A DNA stretch of 64,000 nt from Colwellia sp. 75C3 (GCF_002836255.1 NZ_PJAU01000032.1:124001-188000), one strand, 5' to 3'. Positions 8,507-19,986 are shown, numbered from the stretch's first letter. Notes: a model not told the origin generated them from the letters alone. Numbers and translations: made by a program.

Positions 8507-11500
8507 TTATAACGTATTGTGCAGCTCTTGCACGGTACGTACTGTAGTCATTTCATCTGCAGCATGCGCCATACAAGTAGCAAATGCAGCATTTAATGTC
8601 GTAGTATAAGCAACTTTATAACGTAATGCACCACCACGTAATGCTTTAGAATCTTCAATCGCTTTGCGACCTTCTGTCGTATTAATAATGTAGTTGTACT
8701 CACTATTTTTGATTCTATCAAGAATATGTGGACGACCTTCATGAACTTTATTGACTAAACGACATGGAATATTAGCTTCACCTAACATGACTGCGGTGCC
8801 ATGAGTAGCATCTAGTTCATACCCTAAAGCAACTAACTGCTTAGCTAAGTCAACCACACGTTTTTTATCACTATTACGAACAGAAATTAGCGCTCGACCT
8901 GATTTAGGTACCGAAACACCCGCACCTAAACACGCTTTAGCATAAGCTTCTTCAAAGGTATCACCTACGCCCATGACTTCACCCGTTGAACGCATTTCTG
9001 GGCCAACTAAAGGATCACTACCATGGAATTTGTTAAACGGAATAACCACTTCTTTAACAGAGAAGTACTTTGGAATAACTTCCTTAGTAATGCCCTGCTC
9101 TTTCAATGATTTACCCGCCATTACGCGTGCGCCTACTTTAGCAAGTGGTACTGACGTTGCTTTTGAAACAAATGGAATAGTACGTGCTGCACGTGGGTTA
9201 ACTTCAATGATATAAACTTCATTATCTTTAACAGCCATTTGCGTATTCATTAAACCAATAACACCTAGCTCAAACGCTAAATCTGTTACTTGCTTACGCA
9301 TAACATCTTGGATTTCTTGGCTTAAGCTATATGCTGGTAATGAACATGCACTATCACCTGAGTGAACACCGGCTTGTTCAATGTGCTGCATAATGCCACC
9401 AATAACGACATCAGTACCATCACAGACAAGATCAATATCAACTTCAATCGCATTATCAAGGAAGTGATCAAGCAATACTGGTGAATCATTAGAAACACTT
9501 ACTGCTTCTGTCATGTAACGACGTAAATCGTCTAAGTCATAAACGATTTCCATCGCTCTGCCACCTAGTACATAAGATGGACGCACAACTAACGGGAAGC
9601 CAATACCTTCAGCTTTTGCCATAGCTTCTTCTAATGAAGTTACCGTGGCATTTTCTGGCTGTAATAAACCTAAACGGTCAACCGCTTGTTGGAAACGTTC
9701 TCTGTCTTCAGCTCTATCAATAGCGTCTGGAGAGGTACCAATAATTGGTACACCTGCAGCTTCTAAAGCACGTGCTAATTTAAGTGGTGTTTGACCACCG
9801 TATTGCACGATAACGCCTTTAGGTTTTTCGATACGAACAATTTCAAGTACATCTTCAAACGTAATTGATTCAAAATATAAACGGTCTGATGTATCGTAAT
9901 CGGTAGAAACAGTTTCAGGGTTACAGTTAACCATGATAGTTTCATAACCATCTTCACGTAGTGCTAATGCCGCGTGTACACAACAGTAATCAAATTCAAT
10001 ACCTTGACCAATACGGTTAGGGCCACCACCTAGAATCATAATTGATTCTTTGTCGGTCGGGTTTGATTCACATTCTTCATCATATGTTGAATACATATAA
10101 GCCGTATCAGAACTAAACTCTGCAGCACAGGTATCAACACGTTTGTACACTGGGTAAATATCTGCGTTATGACGTTTTTTACGTACTTCAGCTTCAGATA
10201 CACCAATAAGATCAGCTAAACGTGAATCGGCAAAACCTTTACGCTTAAGTTTACGTAAATATTCAGGGTTTAATATTTTTAAACCGCCTTCGCTCACTTT
10301 TGCTTCTTCTAAAACAATGTCTTCAATTTGTACTAAGAACCAACGGTCAATCATTGTTGTTCTATAAACGTCTTCAACTGTTAAGCCTAAACGGAACGCA
10401 TCAGCTACATACCAAATACGGTCTGAACCAGCTTCTTGAAGCTCGTGCATTATTTTGGTTTTAGCGCCAGGTTGAGTTACATCAACAATTGAATCAAAGC
10501 CATTTACGCCAACTTCTAAGCCGCGTAATGCTTTTTGCAAAGACTCTTGTTGGTTACGGCCAATAGCCATTACTTCACCAACAGATTTCATTTGCGTCGT
10601 TAATCTGTCTTCACAACCAGCGAATTTTTCAAAGTTAAAACGTGGAATCTTAGTTACAACGTAATCAATGGTTGGCTCAAATGATGCTGGTGTTTTGCCA
10701 CCAGTAATATCATTACTTAACTCATCTAGCGTATAACCTACCGCTAACTTAGCCGCGATTTTAGCAATTGGGAAACCTGTTGCCTTTGACGCTAATGCTG
10801 ATGAACGAGACACACGTGGGTTCATCTCGATAATAACCATACGGCCAGTTTCAGGACAAATACCAAACTGTACGTTTGAACCACCTGTTTCAACACCAAT
10901 TTCACGTAATACCGCTAAAGAAGCGTTACGCATGATTTGGTATTCTTTATCAGTTAATGTTTGCGCAGGTGCAACAGTAATTGAATCACCAGTGTGAATA
11001 CCCATAGGGTCGATGTTTTCAATGGCACAAATAATGATACAGTTATCATTTTTGTCGCGAACCACTTCCATTTCATATTCTTTCCAACCGATTAATGATT
11101 CATCGATTAGTAGTTCTGATGTTGGAGAAAGGTCTAAGCCACGCGTACAAATTTCATCAAATTCTTCGATGTTGTATGCGATACCGCCACCGGTGCCACC
11201 CATTGTAAATGAAGGACGTATAATACAAGGGAAACCTAATATTTTACTTGCCGCGTGTGCTTCTTCAATAGTATGTACAATTTCAGCATTTGGCGTATCA
11301 AGGCCAATCGCTTTCATTGCTTTATCAAAACGACTACGATCTTCTGCTTTATCAATTGCGTCAGCAGTAGCGCCAATCATTTCAACATTAAATTCTTTTA
11401 GTACGCCTTTGGCTTCAAGTTCTAAAGCACAGTTTAATGCGGTTTGACCACCCATAGTAGGTAGAACAGCACAAGGACGTTCTTTTTCAATAATATTACG

Positions 11501-11722
11501 AACAACTTCCCAGTGAATTGGTTCGATATAAGTCGCATCGGCCATATCTGGGTCTGTCATTATCGTTGCCGGGTTAGAGTTAACTAAAATAACTCGATAA
11601 CCTTCTTCACGAAGTGCTTTACACGCTTGAGCGCCAGAATAATCAAACTCACAGGCTTGGCCAATCACGATTGGACCTGCACCTAAGATCAAGATACTTT
11701 TTAAATCAGTACGTTTTCCCAT
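8507..11722 (-). CDS. carB: Carbamoyl-phosphate synthase large subunit
   Basis: Makes carbamoyl phosphate from bicarbonate, ammonia supplied by CarA and two ATP, for pyrimidines and arginine. The 1071-residue length is normal. It shows the duplicated ATP-grasp architecture: the first half starts [21 protein letters not shown] and contains [12 protein letters not shown], and the second starts [21 protein letters not shown] and contains [11 protein letters not shown]. The C-terminal MGS-like allosteric domain follows from about residue 935. It is 28 bp downstream of carA with no terminator, hence an operon. I see no frameshift or missing motif. Confidence 0.98.
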   Translation of the reverse strand: MGKRTDLKSILILGAGPIVIGQACEFDYSGAQACKALREEGYRVILVNSNPATIMTDPDMADATYIEPIHWEVVRNIIEKERPCAVLPTMGGQTALNCALELEAKGVLKEFNVEMIGATADAIDKAEDRSRFDKAMKAIGLDTPNAEIVHTIEEAHAASKILGFPCIIRPSFTMGGTGGGIAYNIEEFDEICTRGLDLSPTSELLIDESLIGWKEYEMEVVRDKNDNCIIICAIENIDPMGIHTGDSITVAPAQTLTDKEYQIMRNASLAVLREIGVETGGSNVQFGICPETGRMVIIEMNPRVSRSSALASKATGFPIAKIAAKLAVGYTLDELSNDITGGKTPASFEPTIDYVVTKIPRFNFEKFAGCEDRLTTQMKSVGEVMAIGRNQQESLQKALRGLEVGVNGFDSIVDVTQPGAKTKIMHELQEAGSDRIWYVADAFRLGLTVEDVYRTTMIDRWFLVQIEDIVLEEAKVSEGGLKILNPEYLRKLKRKGFADSRLADLIGVSEAEVRKKRHNADIYPVYKRVDTCAAEFSSDTAYMYSTYDEECESNPTDKESIMILGGGPNRIGQGIEFDYCCVHAALALREDGYETIMVNCNPETVSTDYDTSDRLYFESITFEDVLEIVRIEKPKGVIVQYGGQTPLKLARALEAAGVPIIGTSPDAIDRAEDRERFQQAVDRLGLLQPENATVTSLEEAMAKAEGIGFPLVVRPSYVLGGRAMEIVYDLDDLRRYMTEAVSVSNDSPVLLDHFLDNAIEVDIDLVCDGTDVVIGGIMQHIEQAGVHSGDSACSLPAYSLSQEIQDVMRKQVTDLAFELGVIGLMNTQMAVKDNEVYIIEVNPRAARTIPFVSKATSVPLAKVGARVMAGKSLKEQGITKEVIPKYFSVKEVVIPFNKFHGSDPLVGPEMRSTGEVMGVGDTFEEAYAKACLGAGVSVPKSGRALISVRNSDKKRVVDLAKQLVALGYELDATHGTAVMLGEANIPCRLVNKVHEGRPHILDRIKNSEYNYIINTTEGRKAIEDSKALRGGALRYKVAYTTTLNAAFATCMAHAADEMTTVRTVQELHNTL

Positions 11723-11750
11723 TATTTTCTCTCTTCTCTTGTCTGTCGGC

Positions 11751-12926
11751 TTAAGCGTTGTTTGATTTGTAGGTTTTGATCAAATCGATGAAGTGATCAA
11801 ATAATGGCGCTGCATCATGTGGACCAGGACTTGCTTCAGGGTGACCTTGGAAGCTAAATGCTGGTTTATCTGTACGATGAATACCTTGCAATGAATCATC
11901 AAATAATGACTTATGAGTAACAGTTAAGTTACTTGGTAAGTTTTCTTCGTTAACTGCAAAGCCGTGGTTTTGTGCAGTAATCATTACTACATCACGTGCG
12001 AAGTCTTTCACCGGGTGGTTAGCACCGTGATGACCAAACTTCATTTTCACTGTGCTTGCGCCACTTGCTAGGCCAAGTAATTGATGACCTAAACAAATAC
12101 CAAAAACAGGTATTTCTGTTTCTAGGAATGTTTTAATCGCCGCTATAGCGTAATCACATGGTTCTGGATCACCAGGTCCATTTGATAAGAAAATACCATC
12201 TGGGTTCATTGCTAATACATCGCTTGCTGATGTTTGCGCAGGTACTACGGTTAATTTACAACCACGGTCAACTAGCATACGCAAAATGTTGTGTTTAGCA
12301 CCAAAATCGTAGGCTACAACATGGAATTCAAATTTTTCTGGTTGAGTAAAGCCTGTACCGGTGTTATCACCATTGCTTAAATCAAGAGTCCAGCTACCAC
12401 TCGTCCATTCATATTGTTCTTTAGTAGAAACAACTTTCGCTAAATCCATGCCTTTAAGACCTGGAAATGCTTTCGCTTTTGTTAGCGCTTCAGCTTGTAA
12501 ACTCTCATCGCTGCTATCATCAAGCGTTAAGATACAACCGTTTTGAGCACCTTTTTCACGCAAAATTCGTGTTAACTTACGTGTATCGATATCCGCAATA
12601 CCTAAGATATTATGGTCGATTAAGTAGTCACTTAAATTCTGTTCATTTCGAAAGTTACTAGCAAGTAAAGGCAAATCACGAATAACCAAGCCTTTAGCAA
12701 CAATGCTATTCGACTCTTTATCTTCGCTATTAGTACCAGTATTACCTATATGCGGGTAAGTCAGGGTAATAATCTGCTCTGCATATGATGGATCGGTAAG
12801 GATTTCCTGATAACCTGTCATAGAAGTGTTAAATACCACCTCCCCAACAGCCGAGCCTTGTGCACCAATTGCGGTGCCTTTAAAAACAGTGCCGTCTTCA
12901 AGCACTAAAATAGCAGATGTAGCCAA
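11751..12926 (-). CDS. carA: Carbamoyl-phosphate synthase small subunit (glutaminase)
   Basis: Hydrolyses glutamine and channels ammonia to CarB. The C-terminal class I amidotransferase domain has the nucleophile motif [13 protein letters not shown] and the [10 protein letters not shown] end with the catalytic His and Glu; the N-terminal domain has the conserved [15 protein letters not shown]. The frame is open to a TTG at 12938, but that codon overlaps the GGAGG ribosome-binding site (12932-12936). The second TTG at 12926 lies 5 nt after GGAGG and gives [13 protein letters not shown], matching E. coli carA, which also starts with TTG. The product is then 391 residues. First gene of carAB. 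Confidence 0.96.
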   Translation of the reverse strand: MATSAILVLEDGTVFKGTAIGAQGSAVGEVVFNTSMTGYQEILTDPSYAEQIITLTYPHIGNTGTNSEDKESNSIVAKGLVIRDLPLLASNFRNEQNLSDYLIDHNILGIADIDTRKLTRILREKGAQNGCILTLDDSSDESLQAEALTKAKAFPGLKGMDLAKVVSTKEQYEWTSGSWTLDLSNGDNTGTGFTQPEKFEFHVVAYDFGAKHNILRMLVDRGCKLTVVPAQTSASDVLAMNPDGIFLSNGPGDPEPCDYAIAAIKTFLETEIPVFGICLGHQLLGLASGASTVKMKFGHHGANHPVKDFARDVVMITAQNHGFAVNEENLPSNLTVTHKSLFDDSLQGIHRTDKPAFSFQGHPEASPGPHDAAPLFDHFIDLIKTYKSNNA

Positions 12927-12991
12927 TGTAACCTCCAAAGAAGAAATAAACGTAAACGCGCATGTAACAGCAAAATGCTCCGTGCAGTTGC

Positions 12992-13020
12992 CTCGTACTC
13001 CTTGTACAAAACGGTGTCAA
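12992..13020 (-). promoter_or_regulatory. Candidate carAB promoter
   Basis: On minus, TTGACA (13020-13015) is followed after 17 bp by TACGAG (12997-12992), a good -35 with a poor -10. The leader would be about 60 nt. No convincing arginine or pyrimidine operator was recognised. The 272-bp carA-dapB gap contains nothing else I can name. Confidence 0.35.
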
Positions 13021-13198
13021 AAAACACTTTTCAGTTAAATTTTTGACAAAATCCACTTATTTTACGCTTGTGCGATGAATTCGTCTAGTAATAAAGTTAA
13101 AAACATAGTCTTTTCTGGGCTTTCTTATCATTTCCTGACCAAATGGCCAAAAAGACTACTTATCTATAATAAATTTAGTTGATATCTAGGTATTAATA

Positions 13199-14005
13199 TT
13201 AATCTTTTAATCCGAGTACATCTTGCATATCATAAAAGCCTGCATCAGCATCTTTTAACCAAAATGCCGCACGCATAGCCCCTAGAGCAAATGTCATTCG
13301 AGAGCTCGCTTTATGGGTAATTTCAAGTCGCTCACCAAGATCAGCAAAAATAGCCGTATGTTCACCAACAATATCGCCAGCTCTAACCGTTGCAAAACCA
13401 ATGGTTTCTCTCTTACGCTCTTCAGTTATGCCCTCACGACCATAAACAGCAACCTCATTTAGATCACGGCCCAAAGTATCAGCAATAACTTGGCCTATTT
13501 TTACAGCCGTTCCTGAGGGCGCATCTTTTTTAAATCTGTGATGCGCTTCAAAAATTTCTATATCAGTATAGTCGCCAATTGCTTTTGCGGTAATTTGCAA
13601 TAACTTAAACATTAAATTAACGCCAACACTGGTGTTAGGCGCTAAAATGACAGGCATTGTTTTACCTGCTTGTTCAATAACTTGGACTTGTTCATCAGAA
13701 AACCCTGTAGTACCTATAACGAGAGACTTTTTGTTCTCATTGCACCACACAAGGTTTTCTAAGGTGGTTTCTATTGAAGTAAAATCAATAAAAACATCCG
13801 CTGCAGTTAATTGAGTTAATTCTGTTGACGTTTTAATGCCTATTGCGCCAATACCCGACAATTCCCCTAAATCAAAATCGACAAAAGATGAACTGCTACG
13901 TACGCTACCACCAACCAATTCAATACTGGCATGCTCATGAGCTGCCTGAATTAAATTACGTCCCATACGACCGCTGCAACCTAGAATAGCTACTTTTACT
14001 TTCAT
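13199..14005 (-). CDS. dapB: 4-hydroxy-tetrahydrodipicolinate reductase
   Basis: NAD(P)H-dependent step of the diaminopimelate and lysine pathway, feeding peptidoglycan cross-links. The 268-residue length is normal. The Rossmann loop [12 protein letters not shown] is at residues 8-19, the substrate-binding [15 protein letters not shown] segment near 155 holds the catalytic His pair and Lys, and IGTTGF lies near 102. It is upstream of carAB on the same strand, as in many gammaproteobacteria, but 270 bp away, so it is probably a separate unit. It starts at ATG 14005. Confidence 0.97.
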   Translation of the reverse strand: MKVKVAILGCSGRMGRNLIQAAHEHASIELVGGSVRSSSSFVDFDLGELSGIGAIGIKTSTELTQLTAADVFIDFTSIETTLENLVWCNENKKSLVIGTTGFSDEQVQVIEQAGKTMPVILAPNTSVGVNLMFKLLQITAKAIGDYTDIEIFEAHHRFKKDAPSGTAVKIGQVIADTLGRDLNEVAVYGREGITEERKRETIGFATVRAGDIVGEHTAIFADLGERLEITHKASSRMTFALGAMRAAFWLKDADAGFYDMQDVLGLKD

Positions 14006-14115
14006 AATGTTCTCTATTATTCTGAATGAAATCGCGGAAAACCGCCTAAAACACTTATATCTGATAAGCTTTTATCGAAAAGACTTAGAGATTAAGTACT
14101 AACAATAAATATTGT

Positions 14116-14532
14116 TTACCAGCTAATGGATTCGGATAAAGTTAAGGAACTCTCAAGTTCATGAGAAACCACATTAACTATTTTCAATGCCTCACCTGTA
14201 TCTAATACGTGGTATATGGCAGAAAAGTCAGCAAACACTTGTCCCGACCCATCAATAAAATCCCAATCTATGCACACTAAATATAACTGTTCACTCATTT
14301 GTACAAAAGAAGCTTTCTTCGCGATAACATCACTGGTATTCGCTTCTTTCAGTTGAGTGAATATTTCGCCAAACTCTCTCTGGCAATCAGCCCTACTTGT
14401 AAGCAAGACTATTTTGTCAGGTGTATTTAGTGTGCATGGTAAGTGATAGCAGCTGCTTACTCCATCCATATCGTAATTGATAAATGAATGTTGGTATGCT
14501 TTAAATAGCTGTTGTATTTTTATTTTTGACAT
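14116..14532 (-). CDS. NTF2-like hypothetical protein
   Basis: A 138-residue soluble protein with no signal peptide. The N-terminal helix pair (LFKAYQHSFINYDMDGVSSCYHLPCTL), TSRADCQREFGEIFTQL and the strands LVCIDWDFIDGSGQVFADFSAIYHVL fit the cone-shaped NTF2/SnoaL fold, which binds small ligands or has enzymatic roles. No catalytic residues can be assigned. It lies between fklB and dapB on the same strand, downstream of the fklB terminator, so it is probably transcribed alone. Function unknown; the fold assignment is pattern-based. Confidence 0.65.
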   Translation of the reverse strand: MSKIKIQQLFKAYQHSFINYDMDGVSSCYHLPCTLNTPDKIVLLTSRADCQREFGEIFTQLKEANTSDVIAKKASFVQMSEQLYLVCIDWDFIDGSGQVFADFSAIYHVLDTGEALKIVNVVSHELESSLTLSESISW

Positions 14533-14559
14533 AGACTTTATTTATTACTTTTAGCTTAA

Positions 14560-14584
14560 AAAAAAGCCCTCATTGAGGGCTTAA
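14560..14584 (-). terminator. Rho-independent terminator after fklB
   Basis: The stem AAGCCCTC/GAGGGCTT with an ATT-type loop is followed on minus by a run of eight T. It lies about 20 bp past the fklB stop. Confidence 0.88.
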
Positions 14585-14602
14585 TCATTTATTTTTTGCT
14601 AA

Positions 14603-15214
14603 TTACTTGATGCTTAGTAATTCAACATCAAATACTAACGTAGCATAAGGAGGGATAGCACCTTGTGAACCACGTTCGCCGTAAGCTAGGTCATAAGGGA
14701 TAGTTAATTTCCACTTACTGCCTTCAGTCATTAACTGTAGTGCTTCAGTCCAACCAGCGATAACGCCGTTTACTGGGAATTCAGCCGGTTGGCCACGCTC
14801 AACAGAACTATCAAACACATCACCGTTAGCAAATGTACCGTGGTAATGAACACTTACAGTGCTTTCAGCTGCTGGCTTTTCGCCTTCACCAGTAGTAATT
14901 ACTTCGTACTGTAAACCAGACTCAGTAACTGTAACTTCATCACGCTTAGCATTATCAGCTAAGAATTTTTCGCCTTCAGCTGATGCTTCTTTAGCTGCAG
15001 CTTGCTCTAATTCTTGCATTTTTTTAGAAACAACACCAAAAGCTTCATTTAAATCTTCATCTGAAACTTGGCTTGTAGCATCAGCTAACGCGTCAGCAAT
15101 ACCAGCTTGTACTGCAGTGATATCAAATTCTTTAAAAGGGTTGTTGCGAAGTTGGTCACCTAATTGACGACCTACGCCATAGCTAACACGTTGTTCAATA
15201 GTATCAAAACTCAT
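14603..15214 (-). CDS. fklB: FKBP-type peptidyl-prolyl cis-trans isomerase (FklB/FKBP22)
   Basis: Catalyses proline isomerisation during folding. The 203 residues comprise an N-terminal dimerisation helical domain (FDTIEQRVSYGVGRQLGDQL) and a C-terminal FKBP domain from about residue 110, with VSVHYHGTFANGDVFDSS, VIAGWTEALQLM, and YGERGSQGAIPPYATLVFDVELL as pocket segments. No signal peptide is seen, which favours cytosolic FklB over periplasmic FkpA. ATG at 15214 fits the family N terminus. It is single-gene, with its own terminator and an upstream gap of about 195 bp. Confidence 0.94.
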   Translation of the reverse strand: MSFDTIEQRVSYGVGRQLGDQLRNNPFKEFDITAVQAGIADALADATSQVSDEDLNEAFGVVSKKMQELEQAAAKEASAEGEKFLADNAKRDEVTVTESGLQYEVITTGEGEKPAAESTVSVHYHGTFANGDVFDSSVERGQPAEFPVNGVIAGWTEALQLMTEGSKWKLTIPYDLAYGERGSQGAIPPYATLVFDVELLSIK

Positions 15215-15408
15215 CGGTATATAAACTCCAGACTAAATTGTCTTTTTAATGATTAATATTTTTAAAGTAAACCTAATTAATTGAAGGTTTAAAATTATCG
15301 CGATTCTAGCATATAAGCTCTAATGCGAACAACTTGAAATTAGCCAAGTCGCTTAATAATTAGCAGTGAATAACGACAAATCTCACATGAAAATAAAGTC
15401 CTAAAAAC

Positions 15409-15443
15409 AAAAAACTCATTACCTTTTAAGGTAATGAGTTTTT
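15409..15443 (-). terminator. Terminator after putP
   Basis: A 16-bp perfect stem (AAAAACTCATTACCTT and its complement) with a TT centre ends in T runs in both directions. It lies 31 bp beyond the putP stop. Confidence 0.88.
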
Positions 15444-15473
15444 GGACTGACTATTTATTACATCATGAATTGC

Positions 15474-16961
15474 TTATTTATGAATCTCTAACATTTCATC
15501 AAACTTAATGCTGATGCTCTCTTCTACTTTAGGAGAGAGTTTACTGACGAGATAAATAGCCAGTGAACAAACAATAAAGCCTGGTACTATTTCATACATA
15601 ACAGCACTAAGCGCCTGTCCACCAATAGTAATAGGTGCATAAATCCAGATAAGTACTGTGATCGCGCCACTTAACATACCGGCTAATGCACCATTACGTG
15701 TCATATCTTTCCAATACAAACAACCAATAATAACAGGACCAAAAGCAGCACCAAAACCAGCCCAAGCATTACTAACTAAACTTAAGATACTGCTATCACG
15801 ATCATAAGCTAAATAAATAGCGACCAATGCTACGACGAAGACTGAAATCCTGCCAACTAACACCAATTGCTTTTCACTCGCATCGCGATGTAAAAACGCT
15901 TGGTAAAAGTCACCCGTAAGCGAGCTAGAAGTAACGAGCAATTGAGAGGATATAGTACTCATTATTGCAGCGAGAATAGCTGCAAGTAAAAAACCAGCAA
16001 TTAAAGGGCTAAATAGTAATTGGGATAATACGATAAAAATGGTCTCCGCATCATCTAGCTTCATGCCTGTTTTAGCGACATAAGCAATACCTGCTAAACC
16101 GGTTGCCATCGCACCAATAATAGCAACAATCATCCAGCTCATACCTATACGGCGTGCTGTTGGCATCTCTTTAACACTTCTAATCGCCATGAAGCGAACA
16201 ATTATATGTGGTTGACCAAAGTAACCTAAACCCCAAGCCATGGCAGAAATAATACCAATTGCGCTGACGCCACTAAAAATATCAAGTAAATCTGGATTTA
16301 TCGTTTCGATAGTGCTTTGCATCTCAGCTATGCCGCCTACTTCACTTATCGCAACAACAGGCACTAACACTAAGGCAATAAACATTATACAGCCTTGTAC
16401 AAAGTCAGTTAAGCTTACCGCTAAAAAACCGCCAAACAAGGTATAAGCAACAACAACACTAGCAGTTACATATAAGCCAACTTCATAGTTTAAGCCAAAA
16501 GAGCTTTCAAATAATTTACCGCCTGCAACAACACCACTTGATGTGTAAAGGGTAAAAAACACCACAATAACTACCGATGATACGATTCTTAACAAGCGAG
16601 ATTTATCGTTAAATCGATTCTCAAAAAAGTCTGGCAAGGTAATCGAATCATTAGCTATTTCGGTATACGTTCTAAGGCGTGGTGCAACCACTAAGTAATT
16701 AAGAAACGCGCCAATGACTAAACCTATTGCAATCCAAAGACTACTCACGCCACTTATATACATAGCGCCAGGTAACCCCATCAACATCCAACCACTCATG
16801 TCTGAAGCCCCGGCAGATAAAGCAGCAACACTAGGAGATAAACTACGACCACCTAACATATAGCCAGCAACATCGCTGGTAGATTTTTTATAGGCGTATA
16901 AGCCAATTAATAGCATGACGATGAAGTAGAGAGTTAAAGAAATTAAGGTACCGATAGCCAA
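15474..16961 (-). CDS. putP: Sodium/proline symporter
   Basis: Inner-membrane SSS-family transporter importing proline with Na+. The 495 residues carry about 13 hydrophobic segments. Family motifs are visible: GGRSLSPSVAALSAGASDMSGWMLMGLPGA at residues 37-66, containing the Na+-site Asp and Ser residues, GYFGQPHIIVRFMAIRS near 245, and LLVTSSSLTGDFY near 335. Proline is the likely substrate because of close similarity to PutP; related solutes are possible. No putA is adjacent. It is divergent from the EAL-HDOD gene, with a 277-bp AT-rich gap in which I see no clear operator. Confidence 0.93.
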   Translation of the reverse strand: MAIGTLISLTLYFIVMLLIGLYAYKKSTSDVAGYMLGGRSLSPSVAALSAGASDMSGWMLMGLPGAMYISGVSSLWIAIGLVIGAFLNYLVVAPRLRTYTEIANDSITLPDFFENRFNDKSRLLRIVSSVVIVVFFTLYTSSGVVAGGKLFESSFGLNYEVGLYVTASVVVAYTLFGGFLAVSLTDFVQGCIMFIALVLVPVVAISEVGGIAEMQSTIETINPDLLDIFSGVSAIGIISAMAWGLGYFGQPHIIVRFMAIRSVKEMPTARRIGMSWMIVAIIGAMATGLAGIAYVAKTGMKLDDAETIFIVLSQLLFSPLIAGFLLAAILAAIMSTISSQLLVTSSSLTGDFYQAFLHRDASEKQLVLVGRISVFVVALVAIYLAYDRDSSILSLVSNAWAGFGAAFGPVIIGCLYWKDMTRNGALAGMLSGAITVLIWIYAPITIGGQALSAVMYEIVPGFIVCSLAIYLVSKLSPKVEESISIKFDEMLEIHK

Positions 16962-17238
16962 AGTAATTACCTGCTTATTGTGAGCTAGAGAATGGTTAGG
17001 GTCGCTAAACTATCAAAATTAGCCAAACAATGAAACCTTAGTCGAGTAAGTCATTGTCTGCTTATATTTATTACTAACGTTAATGGATAGAAAATAAGAA
17101 GCTTAATTGAGGATGAATTTAGGATAAAAGTACCAACAGATTCGAAAAAATAATACAAATAAATAATGCAAAAAATATGGCTATACCATATATTCAATAC
17201 TAATTACCCCATAGATCCTGAGCTAGTTAATAACATTT

Positions 17239-18459
17239 ATGAATTTTTACGCTGCAAGACAACCTATTTTAGATAAGAGTAAAAACCTTTTTGCTTATGA
17301 ATTACTTTTTCGTGACGGCATAGATAATGTATTCCCAGATATAGATGGCGATGAAGCCACCAGTAAAATGATTGAAGCTAGCCAATTTAATATGGGCATC
17401 AGTGATTTTACCGGTAATAAGCCCGCTTTTATCAACTTCACCCTTGAAACATTGAGCCAAGGGTATCCTGAAATGCTTACGCCTGACGAAGTTGTGGTAG
17501 AAATTCTTGAAACGATAAAACCGGGTAAAAAATTATTAGCACTTTGTAAAGATTTACATAAAAAAGGTTATACCCTTGCCTTAGATGATTATGAACATCA
17601 AAATGTTTGGATTCATTTTTACCCTTATATTAAAATAATTAAAATTGATATCCGCCAAAGTGGACTTGACGAAATTAAAGAAGTGCTTACCGCAGTTAAA
17701 GATCATCCTCATATAAAAATGTTAGCTGAAAAAGTTGAAACGTATGAAGAATATAATCAAATGCTGCAACTAGGCTTTGATTACTTCCAAGGCTATTTCT
17801 TCGCTAAACCTGAAATGATCAAGACTAAAAACTTATCGCCTTCACAAATGGCTATGGCCGAATTACTTTATGAAACGTCTAAAACTGAGCTTGATTTAAA
17901 CAGTATCACCAGTGTATTTGAACGTGACGTTTCTTTATCTTATAAACTGCTTCGTTATGCAAACTCGGCAATATTCAAACGCCGCAACGAAATATCAACC
18001 ATCAAGCAAGCCTTAGTTATTTTAGGGTCGGGTGAATTAAAACGCTTTATCGGCTTAATGTTTGCGGTAACAGCGAACCCAGATAAACCCTCTGAATTAA
18101 TTAACTTAGCCATGACTAGAGCAAAATTTTGTGAGTTAGTTGCACAGGATATTCGTTCACAACTGGATGCTTCTATCGCCTTTTTAACCGGTCTATTATC
18201 GATGATTGACGCTATATTAGATGAAGATATGGCGACAGTATTAGAAAAGTTACCGCTTTCAAGCGAAATAAAGGATCCGCTACTCACTAAAAAAGGGGTC
18301 ATGGCAGCCTTGATAAAACTTGTTGAGTTTATTGAACAAGCTGAGTGGGATAAAACCACGTTGGTCATGGAAAAGTTAAAACTTGATAAAGATAAAGTGG
18401 TCGAACATTATAATCAAGCTGTTGCTTGGGCTGATGAGCAAACACTGGTCGTTGATTAG
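17239..18459 (+). CDS. EAL and HDOD domain protein (YuxH family)
   Basis: A 406-residue cytosolic signalling protein. Residues 1-200 are an EAL-like domain (ARQPILDKSKNLFAYELLFRDG, VVVEILETI, LALDDYEHQN, IKIIKIDI, KMLAEKVET, YFQGYFFAKP). The EAL signature is YELLFR and the metal-binding acidic positions are incomplete, so hydrolysis of cyclic di-GMP is doubtful. Residues ~205-390 are an HDOD domain (FERDVSLSYKLLRYANSAIFKRR, ISTIKQALVILGSGELKRF). Proteins of this architecture tend to act in motility, biofilm or virulence control. The gene stands alone, with a terminator downstream. Confidence 0.88.
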   Translation: MNFYAARQPILDKSKNLFAYELLFRDGIDNVFPDIDGDEATSKMIEASQFNMGISDFTGNKPAFINFTLETLSQGYPEMLTPDEVVVEILETIKPGKKLLALCKDLHKKGYTLALDDYEHQNVWIHFYPYIKIIKIDIRQSGLDEIKEVLTAVKDHPHIKMLAEKVETYEEYNQMLQLGFDYFQGYFFAKPEMIKTKNLSPSQMAMAELLYETSKTELDLNSITSVFERDVSLSYKLLRYANSAIFKRRNEISTIKQALVILGSGELKRFIGLMFAVTANPDKPSELINLAMTRAKFCELVAQDIRSQLDASIAFLTGLLSMIDAILDEDMATVLEKLPLSSEIKDPLLTKKGVMAALIKLVEFIEQAEWDKTTLVMEKLKLDKDKVVEHYNQAVAWADEQTLVVD

Positions 18460-18512
18460 CTTAACTCGCTAAAACTAAAATGAGTGATAATTTAGTTACC
18501 ACCTAAACTTTA

Positions 18513-18548
18513 TTAAAGGTCGATTACTTAGGTAGTTGACCTTTTTTA
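18513..18548 (+). terminator. Rho-independent terminator after the EAL-HDOD gene
   Basis: AAAGGTC and GACCTTT pair around a roughly 16-nt partly paired loop, followed by a run of T. Confidence 0.75.
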
Positions 18549-18654
18549 TAACCCTTTTATTTAACAAAAACGTTTAGCCATCTAAACATCTAAGTTGACA
18601 GTTCGAATTTTACTTTTATAATGCTACAACAATATTATTTTATGTAGTTCTTTT

Positions 18655-19986
18655 ATGACTGATAAAAAAGCCCCACAAGAAAACTTATTTGCCCTATTCC
18701 CTTTTGCCATTTTTCTAGGACTTTTCCTCGGCACAGGTATTATTTTAACGCTACAAGGTGTTGATTTTGCCTTTTATCAACTCCCTGCAAGTATTGCTAT
18801 TATTCCAGCGATTATTGCTTCTATGGCTTTAGGTAAGTTCTTATCTAAAAGTACGATAGAACAGCAAGTAGCACAATTTGTCAGTGGCGCTGGACATAAC
18901 AATATAACCACCATGTGTATTATTTATTTGCTTGCTGGTGCTTTTGCTGTAGTTGCAAAAGCGACCGGCAGTGTTGATGCGAGTGTACAACTGGGTTTAG
19001 CCATATTCCCTGACTATCTGTTACTACCAGGTTTATTTCTAGTTGCTGCTTTCTTATCTACCGCGATGGGAACCTCAATGGGCACCATTGCTGCCATTGC
19101 ACCTGTTGCATTAGGATTTATTGAAACTGCCGATTTGGATGCTGCACTGGTCGCTGGTTGTTTGGTTTCTGGCGCAATATTTGGTGATAACTTATCTATC
19201 ATTTCTGATACCACTATAGCTTCCACACGTAGTCAAGGCGCGCACATGAAAGATAAGTTTAAAGTAAACTTTAAATTTGCCGTTCCTGCAGCACTTATTT
19301 GCTTAGTGATATTCACCGTATTAGGCGGTGAAGTAAATCATGAACTTAGCAGCGAGTCCGCTGTGGTCGGATTAATACCTTACGTGGTAATTCTTGTACT
19401 CGCCTTAATGGGCGTGAATGTTTTTGTTGTTTTAACATTGGGTATTGTTTTAGCTGCAGCCATTGGCATGATAAGCAATGGTTATCAGTTATCAGCATGG
19501 TTAACAGATATCACTGCCGGATTTTCCAGCATGCAGGACATCTTTATATTGTCTCTATTTATTGGCGGTTTAAGTGAGTTAGTACGCCAGCAAGGTGGTT
19601 TATCAGCTTTAACGCGAGTGATAGAAACACTTGCTAGAAAAATAACGCCTAATAATAATAAACGTGCGGCGGGATTAGGGATAGCAGGACTTGCTTTTGT
19701 TTGTAACTTCTTCACTGCAAACAATACAGTATCGATTATTGTCACCGGTGACACGGCGAAAAATCTTGCCACTGATGGCGAGTTATCTCCTGCTGAGTCA
19801 GCCAGTTTACTCGATGTTTTTGCCTGCATTAACCAAGGTATATTACCTTATGGTGCTCAGGCGTTGCTGTTAGGTGCAACTTTACATATATCGCCATTAT
19901 CAGTAGCAAGCCACGCATATTATCCGATGATATTGTTTTTTGTCGCTGGATTCGCATTTTGGCGATTAACCCGTAAAACTACATAA
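18655..19986 (+). CDS. NhaC-family Na+/H+ antiporter
   Basis: A 443-residue polytopic inner-membrane protein with about 11-12 hydrophobic segments. STAMGTSMGTIAAIAPVALG near residue 138 and GAIFGDNLSIISDTTIASTRSQGAH near 177 are typical of NhaC-like antiporters, where Asp and Ser residues line the ion path. FTANNTVSIIVTGDTAK near 352 is the pseudo-symmetric second half. It probably expels Na+ in exchange for H+; specificity cannot be read from sequence, and some relatives exchange malate/lactate. It starts with ATG at 18655 behind a weak ribosome site. Monocistronic. Confidence 0.87.
   Translation: MTDKKAPQENLFALFPFAIFLGLFLGTGIILTLQGVDFAFYQLPASIAIIPAIIASMALGKFLSKSTIEQQVAQFVSGAGHNNITTMCIIYLLAGAFAVVAKATGSVDASVQLGLAIFPDYLLLPGLFLVAAFLSTAMGTSMGTIAAIAPVALGFIETADLDAALVAGCLVSGAIFGDNLSIISDTTIASTRSQGAHMKDKFKVNFKFAVPAALICLVIFTVLGGEVNHELSSESAVVGLIPYVVILVLALMGVNVFVVLTLGIVLAAAIGMISNGYQLSAWLTDITAGFSSMQDIFILSLFIGGLSELVRQQGGLSALTRVIETLARKITPNNNKRAAGLGIAGLAFVCNFFTANNTVSIIVTGDTAKNLATDGELSPAESASLLDVFACINQGILPYGAQALLLGATLHISPLSVASHAYYPMILFFVAGFAFWRLTRKTT

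Noticed and set aside
11013-11447. 144-codon ORF on plus opposite carB
   Set aside because: It is antisense to a strongly conserved gene; long open antisense frames are expected from its codon bias.
17955-18368. 137-codon ORF on minus opposite the HDOD domain
   Set aside because: Shadow of the EAL-HDOD gene, with no domain or start signal.
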